DNA of 64,000 nucleotides, taken from an uncultured Chryseobacterium sp. Its GTDB lineage: Bacteria > Bacteroidota > Bacteroidia > Flavobacteriales > Weeksellaceae. The DNA is taken from positions 1 to 64,000 of the forward strand of contig CAJYLH010000018.1 in assembly GCA_913775525.1 (NCBI GenBank), read 5' to 3'. This document shows positions 45,774-55,936 of the stretch, one piece after another. The position numbers and the translations under genes are program-made. How positions within the stretch are numbered: the first letter of the stretch is position 1; every line of letters begins with the position of its first letter. The notes beneath the pieces were generated by a model that saw only the letters and a program-made list of their open reading frames with translations, ran no database searches and had not been told where the DNA came from.

Positions 45774-47159
45774 ATGGCCGCATCTTCCCTGCTTAATAAT
45801 AAACATCTCCTCTGGCGTGCCGGATTCGGCCCTGCTGCCGGGCAATATGCTCATCTTGCCGCAAAAGATACCCAATCCCTGCTGGCGGATTTGTTTAAGA
45901 GTTATAATTTCACTGAAATCCGGTATGCCACGCCAGACCTGCCGGATACACCGGCCAATATGATGGACAGCCAGTCTGCCGCCGACCGGAAAAAAGAAAT
46001 GCAGAAAACCTACAGCAAACAGAACAATGAGCTGAATCTTGCGTTCCTGGACAGGATGATCCATGATGAAGATCAACTGAGAGAAAAGATGGCTTTCTTC
46101 TGGCATGGGCATTTTGCATGCCGGGTAAATAATCCCCAGTATAACCGGCAACTGCTCAACATAATTAGAAAAAATGCATTGGGAAGTTTCAGCGATCTCC
46201 TCTTTGAGGTGAGTCAGTCCCCCGCTATGCTGAATTTCCTGAACAATCAGCAGAATAAAAAAGACCATCCCAATGAGAATTTCGCCCGTGAAGTCATGGA
46301 ACTTTTTACCATGGGACGCGGCAATTATACGGAAAACGACATCCGGGAGGGAGCAAGGGCTTTTACCGGATGGAGTTATGATAAGGAAGGAAATTTCCAG
46401 GAAAAAGTAAAAGTTCATGATGAAGGTGTAAAAACCTTTCTGGGAAAAACCGGTAATTTCAACGGAGCCGATGTGTTAAACATCATCCTTGACCGGAAGG
46501 CTACCGCCCATTTTATCACGGCTAAAATCTACCGTTTCTTTGTGAATGAAAAGATGGATGAAGGTGTTATTGACGAGCTGAGCGAAGGTTTCTACCATTC
46601 GGGATATGACATTCAAAAACTGATGAAAACTATTTTTTCATCATCATGGTTTTATGACCGCAGGAATATGGGCAACAGGATAAAATCCCCGATTGAATTG
46701 ATGGCAGGAATCTCACGGACGCTTCCGATGACGGTACAGAATCCAGAAAACCTTATTGTGTACCAGAAACTGTTGGGCCAGATGCTTTTATACCCGCCCA
46801 ATGTATCCGGATGGCCCAGTGGAAAATCCTGGATCGACAGCTCCACGCTGATGCTGCGGCTCCAGATTCCCCAGATCTGGTCAGGCTTACGCCCGCTGGA
46901 ATATACGCCGCGACAGGATGATGATATTGATATGGGCATCAAATCCAAAGAAACGGCACTGAACAAGATGTTTAAAAATCCGAATATCGTGATCGACTGG
47001 CCGCAGGTGGAAAAGATCTTTACCGATAAGCGTTGTGAAGACTATCTGATCCAGAATCCGGCTTCTTTGGATATGAATACCGTACAAAGTTTCTCTGACC
47101 GGAGCATAAAAATGAATATCATCAACCTGATGTCCACACCGGAATACCAGCTCATGTAA
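45774..47159 (+). CDS. DUF1800 family protein
   Basis: A 461-aa protein of the DUF1800 family (LLWRAGFGPAAGQ at the start; KMAFFWHGHFACR; NENFAREVMELFTMGRGNYTENDIREGARAFTGWSYD). These are encoded beside DUF1501 proteins in many bacteria; no biochemical role is established. No signal peptide is visible, so export may depend on the Tat-targeted partner. The partner starts 20 nt downstream. Confidence 0.9.
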   Translation: MAASSLLNNKHLLWRAGFGPAAGQYAHLAAKDTQSLLADLFKSYNFTEIRYATPDLPDTPANMMDSQSAADRKKEMQKTYSKQNNELNLAFLDRMIHDEDQLREKMAFFWHGHFACRVNNPQYNRQLLNIIRKNALGSFSDLLFEVSQSPAMLNFLNNQQNKKDHPNENFAREVMELFTMGRGNYTENDIREGARAFTGWSYDKEGNFQEKVKVHDEGVKTFLGKTGNFNGADVLNIILDRKATAHFITAKIYRFFVNEKMDEGVIDELSEGFYHSGYDIQKLMKTIFSSSWFYDRRNMGNRIKSPIELMAGISRTLPMTVQNPENLIVYQKLLGQMLLYPPNVSGWPSGKSWIDSSTLMLRLQIPQIWSGLRPLEYTPRQDDDIDMGIKSKETALNKMFKNPNIVIDWPQVEKIFTDKRCEDYLIQNPASLDMNTVQSFSDRSIKMNIINLMSTPEYQLM

Positions 47160-47179
47160 ATCCTCCAAAAAACCATCTT

Positions 47180-48364
47180 ATGCTAATCAAAAGAAGAGAT
47201 TTCCTCAAAATAAGTTCACTGGCTACCGCCTCTTTCATGATGCCTAATTTCCTGAAAGCCATGACGCTTGATAATGCCCTGGAAGCAGATGACAAAATAC
47301 TGGTTGTCCTTCAGTTTACCGGTGGAAACGACGGGCTGAATACCATTATTCCCGTACGGAACGACATTTATTTCAGGGACCGGAAAAGTATTGCCATACA
47401 GAACTCACTGGCGCTGAATGATGAAGCGGGCATCCATCCCTCCCTTGCTTATTTCAAAGAACTGTACGACAATGGTGAACTCTCCGTATTGAACAATGTC
47501 GGTTATCCGGATCCCGACAAATCACACTTCAGGAGCATGGATATCTGGCAGTCGGCCAGCAAAAGCAATGAGTACCTGGATACGGGATGGCTCGGCAGAT
47601 ACCTTGATGAGGAATGCTACCGCTGCGAACGCCCTACTCAGGCCCTGGAAGTTGACGATATGCTGAGCCTGGCCCTGAAAGGAGAAAACAACAAGGCTTT
47701 TGCATTTAAAGATCCTAAAAGACTGTACCAGACCAGCCAGGAAAAATACTTTACATCACTGTATGATCATCACCATGATGATGAAACGGTATCTTACCTG
47801 TATCAGACTCTGGGCTCTACCATCAATAATGCAGGGTATATATTCAAAGAAAGCCAGACGAAGAAGACTGACCAGACCTATCCCGGTTCCCAGCTGGGAA
47901 AAGATTTCAAAACGGTAGCTTCACTGATTAAATCTGACATCAACACCAGGGTATATTATCTTTCCGTAGGCAGTTTCGACACGCATGTAAACCAGAATGA
48001 CCGCCAGCAAAAACTTTTTGATGACATCAATGCATCGGTGCAATCCTTCGTCAAAGATCTAAAGAGCAATGGTTTATTCGATAAAATCATGCTGATGACC
48101 TTTTCTGAATTCGGGCGCCGGGTAGCCCAGAATGCCAGCAACGGGACAGATCACGGGACAGCCAACCAGATGTTTTTTATCAGCGGCGGGCTGAAGAAAA
48201 AAGGCCTGCTGAATCCGCTTCCTGACCTGCAAAAGCTCAACGAAGGAGACCTTATTTATTCGGAGGATTTCAGGAAGGTATATGCTACGATTCTTAAGAA
48301 CTGGCTCAGGGCAGATTCTTCCAAGGTATTGGGATGGAAAAACGGTATTTATGATTTTGTTTAA
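47180..48364 (+). CDS. DUF1501 family protein with Tat signal
   Basis: A 394-aa protein with a twin-arginine signal (KRRDFLKISSLATASFMMP) for export of a folded protein, then the DUF1501 alkaline-phosphatase-superfamily-like fold: VVLQFTGGNDGLNTIIP, DKSHFRSMDIWQSAS, LSVGSFDTHVNQ and MTFSEFGRRVAQNASNGTDHGTA. The metal-site-like residues suggest a sulfatase/phosphatase-like hydrolase, which is inferred. It forms an operon with the DUF1800 gene and ends in a terminator. Confidence 0.9.
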   Translation: MLIKRRDFLKISSLATASFMMPNFLKAMTLDNALEADDKILVVLQFTGGNDGLNTIIPVRNDIYFRDRKSIAIQNSLALNDEAGIHPSLAYFKELYDNGELSVLNNVGYPDPDKSHFRSMDIWQSASKSNEYLDTGWLGRYLDEECYRCERPTQALEVDDMLSLALKGENNKAFAFKDPKRLYQTSQEKYFTSLYDHHHDDETVSYLYQTLGSTINNAGYIFKESQTKKTDQTYPGSQLGKDFKTVASLIKSDINTRVYYLSVGSFDTHVNQNDRQQKLFDDINASVQSFVKDLKSNGLFDKIMLMTFSEFGRRVAQNASNGTDHGTANQMFFISGGLKKKGLLNPLPDLQKLNEGDLIYSEDFRKVYATILKNWLRADSSKVLGWKNGIYDFV

Positions 48365-48370
48365 TACAAG

Positions 48371-48402
48371 AAAGAGGCACATTTGAGATGCGCCTCTTTT
48401 TT
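48371..48402 (+). terminator. Terminator of DUF1800/DUF1501 operon
   Basis: Stem AAAGAGGCACAT / ATGCGCCTCTTT (one A-C mismatch), then TTTTTTG. Confidence 0.82.
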
Positions 48403-48421
48403 GTAATCAATTCAGTACAAC

Positions 48422-48553
48422 TTAGCTCTGAACAGGGATCTGTCTGGCATCTTCCTGTTTTTTGTCCAGTTTTTCTGATATCTTTTTAACTATGTATTCG
48501 ATAACAATCGGTGCTACAATAGCTACCGCGGCTTTAAGGATTCGTGATCTCAT
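48422..48553 (-). CDS. 43-aa amphipathic/membrane peptide
   Basis: A short ORF with start ATG 48553 and stop TAA at 48422-48424. The product begins MRSRILKAAVAIVAPIVIEY and continues with a basic/acidic helix (VKKISEKLDKKQED). The hydrophobic segment of about 15 residues could span or lie on the membrane. No cysteine. The DNA has ordinary coding character and fills an otherwise empty gap between a terminator and the WYL gene. The role is unknown; small membrane peptides of this kind recur in flavobacteria. Confidence 0.6.
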   Translation of the reverse strand: MRSRILKAAVAIVAPIVIEYIVKKISEKLDKKQEDARQIPVQS

Positions 48554-48708
48554 AATTTGATTTTTATTCAGTATCCATTACAATTTCCACGCCAATTTCT
48601 CAAAATCCAGACATATCATCAATAACGAAGCACTATAACACGATAAACACCGATCAGTATACTAACAATCTCCTCATTACTCATTACTCATTACCCATTA
48701 CTCATCAT
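48554..48708. other. Intergenic with CATTACT iterations
   Basis: No gene is seen. The right end iterates CTCATTACTCATTACCCATTACTCATC just after the WYL stop codon. Confidence 0.45.
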
Positions 48709-49728
48709 TTATCGCTCATTCTCTATTTCCAGCTTATTATAATTCCGGCTTCCCGCTCTGAATTTTTCCTGCAGCCTCAACCTCAGCTTTCTCGGTTGGT
48801 GAACGATCAGGCAGTCTCCGAAACCCAGAAGCAGTCGCTCCAGTTCGTAATTGACCTGTACACAGATTTTAAACAATGTTCCTTCTTCTGTTTCGCTGAT
48901 GATTTCCTGGCTGCTATGCAATGGTTTGGTTTTTACATACGGCGTATTGGACGCATCCACGAAAAAAACCACATTCTTGGGCTTCAGGGTTTCGGATACC
49001 GTAACGCCTATCACATCTTTGAAATAATCGTCGCCATCCAGATGATGGTCAATGTAAGCAGCTTGTTCATCCGTCTGTATATCTTCCATCCTGTCTAAGG
49101 CCAAATTGTAAATTTTACCTTTGTACAGGCAGATGAGGAACCATCGGTTATTGTATTCTTTCAACAGCTGCGGATGGACCGTAAAGCTGTTGGCTTCCCT
49201 GGCCGTAAAACTTTTATAGAGGATGCGCAACACTTTTTTGCCTGCAATGCTTTCATACAGGATATCAATATGTTCAAGTCCCCGGAGCTGTTCATTCTTA
49301 TCGAGGTGTATAATTGATTTCTGATGGGTGGAATGGATGGAATCTTCCAGTTTCTGGATGACCCCGTTCATCTCCTTGAACATGGAGAAATCCTTGAACT
49401 GCTTCAGGATCTGTACTGCATTGTTCATGGCTTTCAGATCGCTTTCATTCACGGAAATATGGTGGATGCTGTAATCGGGATCGCTGTAGCGGTAGTATTT
49501 CCTGTCGTAGACTTCAATCGGTGCTTCATAGCCGAACTTTTCGCTCCGCATATTCTGAAGGTCCAGCTGTACGGTCCGCCTGCTGACGTAAGATTCTTTG
49601 CCTTCAAATTCAAATAAGGCTTCCGAACAGGCATCGATCAGATCTTCAAGGGTATATTTCCTGTACCTGTTCTTCAGACAGCGGTCCAGGGTCTTGTAGC
49701 GGATCAGGGCGTTTTTATTGGATGACAT
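48709..49728 (-). CDS. WYL-domain transcriptional regulator
   Basis: A 339-aa regulator: N-terminal winged helix (about 1-75, SRRTVQLDLQNMRSEKFGYEAPI), a central WYL domain (about 150-240; RILYKSFTAREANSFTVHPQLLKEYNNRWFLICLY) and a C-terminal WCX-type extension ending in a basic tail. WYL regulators sense nucleic acids or nucleotides and control phage-defence and repair genes. It lies next to the rtcB island and is the natural candidate for binding the motif shared by its two promoters (inference). Start ATG 49728 is used; the longer frame runs into a palindromic repeat. Confidence 0.85.
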   Translation of the reverse strand: MSSNKNALIRYKTLDRCLKNRYRKYTLEDLIDACSEALFEFEGKESYVSRRTVQLDLQNMRSEKFGYEAPIEVYDRKYYRYSDPDYSIHHISVNESDLKAMNNAVQILKQFKDFSMFKEMNGVIQKLEDSIHSTHQKSIIHLDKNEQLRGLEHIDILYESIAGKKVLRILYKSFTAREANSFTVHPQLLKEYNNRWFLICLYKGKIYNLALDRMEDIQTDEQAAYIDHHLDGDDYFKDVIGVTVSETLKPKNVVFFVDASNTPYVKTKPLHSSQEIISETEEGTLFKICVQVNYELERLLLGFGDCLIVHQPRKLRLRLQEKFRAGSRNYNKLEIENER

Positions 49729-49739
49729 GGTTTCGGTGT

Positions 49740-49952
49740 TAACAATTTGGGCGTGTCCCTCAGGCCTGGTGGAGGCCATTGCTTTTCGGGCCGGGCTGTT
49801 TCGGGCTTCACTTCGTTCCGGTCTTTGGCGCGGCGCTTTGCGCCGCGCCAAAGACCCCTCCTTACAGTCGGGCCCTGCCCATCCCTCACGCGGGGTGTAA
49901 TAACAGGAGGTGTTCCTCCAAACCTCATAGGTTTTTAAAACCTATGAGGTTT
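49740..49952. repeat. Cluster of palindromic repeat elements
   Basis: Two strong palindromes: arms 49820-49836 and 49840-49856 (GTCTTTGGCGCGGCGC core, TTT loop, 17 bp) and arms 49920-49935 and 49937-49952 (AAACCTCATAGGTTTT, 16 bp). Between and around them is GC-rich sequence unlike the neighbouring genes (GGCCTGGTGGAGGCC, TCACGCGGGGTG). This looks like a dispersed intergenic element inserted upstream of the WYL gene. The second hairpin could also terminate the hopJ-like gene, which is read leftward toward it. Confidence 0.75.
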
Positions 49953-49977
49953 AACAACTCTTTTAAGGGTACATCAC

Positions 49978-50310
49978 TTATTTACGATGCAAAGCTTTTC
50001 CTTCAAAGGCAATTCCGTCCCAGCCGTACTCCATGAAATTCCGGATGTTCTGGTGGTCGGTTCCTTCAGGGTTTTTCAGGACATCCTCACGGTAGAATTC
50101 CCCGAACAGGTTAAGGGTCTCTTCTTTTGAGAGACCGTTCAGCCGGGCAAAGCTGAATACCTTGCAGGAACCGTTATTCTGGCCGGCTTCATTAACGGTA
50201 TTGCCGTTGGTAAATTTTGAAGGGGTAAAATCGTAGTGTTCATCAATATAGGCAATAACCTCTGTGAACTGAATGGTTTCCGGTGCGTTTTTTAATTGTT
50301 CTGGTAACAT
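49978..50310 (-). CDS. HopJ type III effector family protein
   Basis: A 110-aa protein of the HopJ family (PF08888-type): FTEVIAYIDEHYDFTPSKFTNG ... NEAGQNNGSCKVFSFARLNGLSKEETLNLFGEFYREDVL ... HQNIRNFMEYGWDGIAF. The family was named from a Pseudomonas effector but is widespread in free-living bacteria without type III secretion; its function is unknown. ATG 50310 (MLPEQLKNAPETIQ) is used; the longer frame translates 7-bp tandem repeats. It is divergent from rtcB. Confidence 0.85.
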   Translation of the reverse strand: MLPEQLKNAPETIQFTEVIAYIDEHYDFTPSKFTNGNTVNEAGQNNGSCKVFSFARLNGLSKEETLNLFGEFYREDVLKNPEGTDHQNIRNFMEYGWDGIAFEGKALHRK

Positions 50311-50326
50311 AAGCGTTGATATTTGG

Positions 50327-50366
50327 GGCAATGAGCAATAAGCAATGAGCAATGAGCAATGAGCAA
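50327..50366. repeat. 7-bp tandem repeat GAGCAAT
   Basis: About six head-to-tail copies of (G/A)AGCAAT just upstream of the hopJ-like start, in the shared promoter region with rtcB. Copy number could vary by slippage. Confidence 0.7.
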
Positions 50367-50415
50367 ATCTACATGATGCGTCTGTTATGTACCCGCTTCC
50401 GGTAAAAATAATTAA

Positions 50416-51867
<1,452 letters not shown>

Positions 51868-51890
51868 ACTAACATAAAACTAATGACCGG

Positions 51891-51936
51891 CCTTGCAGAC
51901 GTGAAAGTCTGCGGGGCTTATGAAAACCTTTCATAA
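51891..51936 (+). ncRNA. Two hairpins upstream of the tRNA-like RNA
   Basis: Hairpin 1: CCTTGCAGAC (51891-51900) with GTCTGCGGGG (51907-51916), including two G-U pairs. Hairpin 2: TTATGAAA (51918-51925) with TTTCATAA (51929-51936), ACC loop. Neither is followed by a T tract, so they are not ordinary terminators of rtcB. They abut the tRNA-like RNA and could be processing signals or extra domains of one larger RNA. Confidence 0.6.
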
Positions 51937-51940
51937 AGCA

Positions 51941-52039
51941 GGGGCAGTAGCTCAGATGGTAGAGCAACAGATACTTTCCGCCATTGGCACAGGAAGTTCC
52001 TGTAAATTGTGTGTCGCAGGTTCGAGTCCTGCCTGCTCC
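51941..52039 (+). ncRNA. tRNA-like RNA with enlarged anticodon-position arm
   Basis: Acceptor stem GGGGCAG (51941-51947) with CTGCTCC (52033-52039), 7 bp with one G-U. D arm GCTC/GAGC (51950-51953, 51962-51965) with GG in the loop. T arm GCAGG/CCTGC (52016-52020, 52028-52032) with loop TTCGAGT. Between D and T arms there are 50 nt, against about 23 in a normal tRNA. They fold as an extended arm: ACAG/CTGT, TTTCC/GGAAG, GCC/GGC with an ATT tip. I find no 7-nt anticodon loop with U33. CCA is not encoded. It lies between rtcB and a 584-aa gene. It could be a Y-RNA-like tRNA mimic, an RtcB substrate, or a tRNA with an insertion. Confidence 0.75.
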
Positions 52040-52057
52040 TCAAAGGTACAAGGCAAA

Positions 52058-52147
52058 GGGAGTTCCTATAATCGGATATACTCCCCGCCTTTTATAGATG
52101 ATAGGTAAAAGGAGTTCCTGTATATTCACTTTAATGAACCTACTCCT
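52058..52147 (+). ncRNA. Two related hairpins downstream of the tRNA-like RNA
   Basis: GGGAGT (52058-52063) pairs with ACTCCC (52080-52085), and AGGAGT (52110-52115) with ACTCCT (52142-52147). Both 5' arms continue into the same motif, GGAGTTCCTRTA, so the hairpins look homologous. A related copy, GGAAGTTCCTGTA, lies inside the enlarged arm of the tRNA-like RNA. The region ends 17 nt before the next start codon and may act as that gene's leader. Confidence 0.55.
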
Positions 52148-52164
52148 CACTTATTTTTAAAACA

Positions 52165-53919
52165 ATGAAAACACTACGATTATTTAATGCGGTACTGGCA
52201 AAAGAATCTGATGCAGAAGCTTTTATTTCGGAAGATGGATATATCATCGAACCTGGTGCCGTGTGGGCAAGAAGAGAAATCATTTCCCACTACACCAAAG
52301 AAAAGCTGAACGGAAACGATCTGAACAGAACCTTTTATAAATCCTGGCAGAAGATCAGGGAAAGCACAAGATTTGAGCTGTTGTTTGATCAGATCAGGAA
52401 TTATATTTCCACTTATGGAAGTCATTTTCAGAGCGAAATGTATATTCCTGCCGGTCTGTTCAATGTCCCGGATGTAAAATTGAATTTTAAAGTCATTAAA
52501 GGATATACTCCATCAGAAATGACGGAAAAATGCCTTTCCCTGCTTAGGTCGGGCATTGCCCTGAAGGAAGATACGGTAGATGATCTGCTGTCTGTGCTTT
52601 ATCATGACCTGGAGTATGATTTTACGGGAAAAGAAAACATAAGGAACAAAGAAGCCGTGATAAAGATCGCTGACCGTTACAATATATATCCTGAAGACCC
52701 GGTTGAATTTTTCCGGTATGTGATTTATAAGACAACACGGGAAACACTGTTGATCAAAAATGATGATTTGATCAACAGGATCAAGCAGAGCAACTTTAAT
52801 CCATCCTATCTCTTTGAAAGTTTCGGAACTGAAAAACTGGCTCAGATTTTCAACCGCTTCAAACCTTTGTTTCTAGCCTACAAAAACAGAGCTGCGAAAA
52901 CAGTGAACAAAATTTCTAAGCTATCTAAGGTACATCATCAGCCTTTGGTTTCAAACCCGCTGAACACTGCAACGAATATTGCATTGGAAAACAGTGACCT
53001 GCACTGGCTGGAACATGCTACCCCGTTTGCTTTATTCAGAGCATTGTCTGCATGTTATTCAAGGATGTATGGCCAGGATACTTTTGTATACAGGATCCGG
53101 AACGGAAAATCGTGGACAAAAAAATCAGCGGCTAGTTCAGTGAATGAACAGAACTATCATTTTATTCTACGTTTTTTACAGTCAAAATATAACCTTTCCG
53201 GCAAAAAGTTTTACTTCCCTGAAGGAGTTGAATTTGCATTGCCTGCTTCGGAAAAAATGTTCGTAGGCAATATCCCGTCCGGGACAAGATTCTATGGAGA
53301 GAGGCTGGCTGTCGGGATTTACTGGGAAAATTCGTGGGGAGCCCATGACCTCGACCTTTCCGGGCTGAACATTGCCGGAAAGATCGGCTGGAATGCAGCT
53401 TATAAACAACACGGAGGCCAGCTGATGTACTCAGGGGATATGACCAATGCACCTAGCGGAGCCGTGGAATATCTTTATGCCGACAGAAACTTTGCAGAGC
53501 CTACACTAGTCATGAATAATGTTTTCAACGGCAGTCCCGACTGTGGATATAAAATCATCATAGGAAAAGGTGACGGTATTTCATACGACTATATGATGAA
53601 CCCGAACAGCCTTTTTGCAGAGGCCAGGTGCCAATCTGTCCAGAAACAGACCATTTTAGGACTGTTCATGCCGAAAGACGGGCGGCAGTGCTTTGTACTG
53701 CTGAATTTCGGAGCGGGACATTCCCACGTTTCCGGGAACAACGAAGTTTCCTGCATGGCAACGAATGCATTATACCAGCAATGGTATGAACCGGTATCCT
53801 TTAACCAGCTGGTGCAGGAACTGGGCGCAGAAACCGTTTCCCTGAAAGAGGAAGCCGATTTTGATTTTTCTCTGGATAAGCTGGAGAAAGACAGCTTCAC
53901 GGGAATGTTCAGCTTATAA
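52165..53919 (+). CDS. RtcB-linked protein of unknown function
   Basis: A 584-aa soluble protein that I do not recognise. Residues about 1-300 are mainly helical (LLRSGIALKEDTVDDLLSVLYHDLEYD; NKEAVIKIADRYNIYPEDPVEFFRYVIYKTTRETLLIKN). Residues about 330-560 are rich in beta strands and contain SWGAHDLDLSGLN and SGAVEYLYAD, which faintly recall TerD-type domains (DLDLS); this match is weak. No signal peptide or membrane segment. Its position after rtcB and the tRNA-like RNA suggests an RNA-binding or RNA-handling partner, by analogy with Ro60 in other rtc operons, but no TROVE motif was identified. Confidence 0.6.
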   Translation: MKTLRLFNAVLAKESDAEAFISEDGYIIEPGAVWARREIISHYTKEKLNGNDLNRTFYKSWQKIRESTRFELLFDQIRNYISTYGSHFQSEMYIPAGLFNVPDVKLNFKVIKGYTPSEMTEKCLSLLRSGIALKEDTVDDLLSVLYHDLEYDFTGKENIRNKEAVIKIADRYNIYPEDPVEFFRYVIYKTTRETLLIKNDDLINRIKQSNFNPSYLFESFGTEKLAQIFNRFKPLFLAYKNRAAKTVNKISKLSKVHHQPLVSNPLNTATNIALENSDLHWLEHATPFALFRALSACYSRMYGQDTFVYRIRNGKSWTKKSAASSVNEQNYHFILRFLQSKYNLSGKKFYFPEGVEFALPASEKMFVGNIPSGTRFYGERLAVGIYWENSWGAHDLDLSGLNIAGKIGWNAAYKQHGGQLMYSGDMTNAPSGAVEYLYADRNFAEPTLVMNNVFNGSPDCGYKIIIGKGDGISYDYMMNPNSLFAEARCQSVQKQTILGLFMPKDGRQCFVLLNFGAGHSHVSGNNEVSCMATNALYQQWYEPVSFNQLVQELGAETVSLKEEADFDFSLDKLEKDSFTGMFSL

Positions 53920-53987
53920 GATCTGATTAAAAAGGTTATGAGGAGAGGCAAAACTTCTGGCACCAGTCCAAATTAGCAAATTCTTAA

Positions 53988-54027
53988 AAACATAAAAATC
54001 CTGAAAATTTTCAGGATTTTTATGTTT
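53988..54027. terminator. 40-bp perfect palindrome, bidirectional terminator
   Basis: Two perfectly complementary 20-nt halves (53988-54007 and 54008-54027), with T/A tracts inside the arms (CCTGAAAATTTTCAGG centre). It lies between the convergent 584-aa and repeat-protein genes and suits termination from both sides. Confidence 0.85.
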
Positions 54028-54046
54028 ACTGGTTTACAGTGCTTGC

Positions 54047-54484
54047 TTATCTGTTTGTACCGGTATTCACCGTTCCACTGGTATTGAGTGTACCGCTTGT
54101 TCCGTATTTTACAGGACTGTTGGTTCCTGTTTTTAAAGGTCCGGTACCGTTATTCAGGGTACCATTAGTGTTCATGGTTCCGGTAGTTCCGTTATTCAAT
54201 GTACTATTGCTGTTTAACGTGCCATTCGTTCCGGTATTGAGGGTTCCTGTGGTTCCGGTATTTAATGTACTGTTACTGTTTAGTATACCATTGGTTCCGG
54301 TGTTGAGGGTTCCTGTGGTTCCTGTATTCAATGTACTGTTGCTGTTTAACATACCATTAGTACCATTGTTCATCGTTCCTGTACCGCTGTTCATCGTTCC
54401 GGTATTGGTTTTGGGTGTTGTCTGCGCAGATACCGTGATAAAACCGCCTGCTATCAATGCTGCTGCTACGATTAACTTTTTCAT
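54047..54484 (-). CDS. Secreted Asn/Thr/Gly-rich repeat protein
   Basis: A 145-aa protein with a signal peptide (LIVAAALIAGGFITVSAQ), then a region made almost only of N, T, G, L and S. Three 22-residue repeats of the form GTNGxLNSNSTLNTGTTGTL are visible at about 50-115, built on a shorter LNTGTxGT period. No Cys or charged core. The pattern suggests a beta-solenoid-like or disordered extracellular filler. ATG 54484 is used. Nothing links it functionally to the RNA-repair island, although it interrupts it. Confidence 0.75.
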   Translation of the reverse strand: MKKLIVAAALIAGGFITVSAQTTPKTNTGTMNSGTGTMNNGTNGMLNSNSTLNTGTTGTLNTGTNGILNSNSTLNTGTTGTLNTGTNGTLNSNSTLNNGTTGTMNTNGTLNNGTGPLKTGTNSPVKYGTSGTLNTSGTVNTGTNR

Positions 54485-55787
<1,303 letters not shown>

Positions 55788-55819
55788 AAAAAACACACGA
55801 AAAAATCCTGTCGCATCGT

Positions 55820-55933
55820 CTCCTATATATAAGGAGTGTAGTTATTGAAGCCAATACTGCCTGGTATTCCGGACTTTGTGTCTTCGATACGGAGAAGGTG
55901 GAAGCTACCATGGCAAGCTGTATTAAAAATTAA
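55820..55933 (+). pseudogene. Possible coding remnant and small hairpin
   Basis: The 150-bp gap holds a hairpin CTCCT-ATATATA-AGGAG (55820-55836) and then a codon-like frame from about 55832 to the TAA at 55931-55933. This frame reads as the C-terminal end of a protein (EANTAWYSGLCVFDTEKVEA and so on) but has no start codon of its own. It may be the tail of a deleted gene. Evidence is the protein-like composition only. Confidence 0.3.
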
Positions 55934-55936
55934 ATT

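Noticed and set aside
49729-49851. N-terminal extension of the WYL regulator
   Set aside because: The extra residues come from a palindromic intergenic element; the family-like start is at 49728.
51941-52039. Ordinary tRNA gene
   Set aside because: The arms are good, but the anticodon region is about 27 nt too long and has no 7-nt loop with U33, so no amino-acid identity can be assigned.
51920-52108. 63-codon reading frame across the rtcB-downstream gap
   Set aside because: It is a translation of the tRNA-like RNA; the product contains the AVAQMVEQ and VAGSSPACSS strings typical of tRNA genes read as protein.
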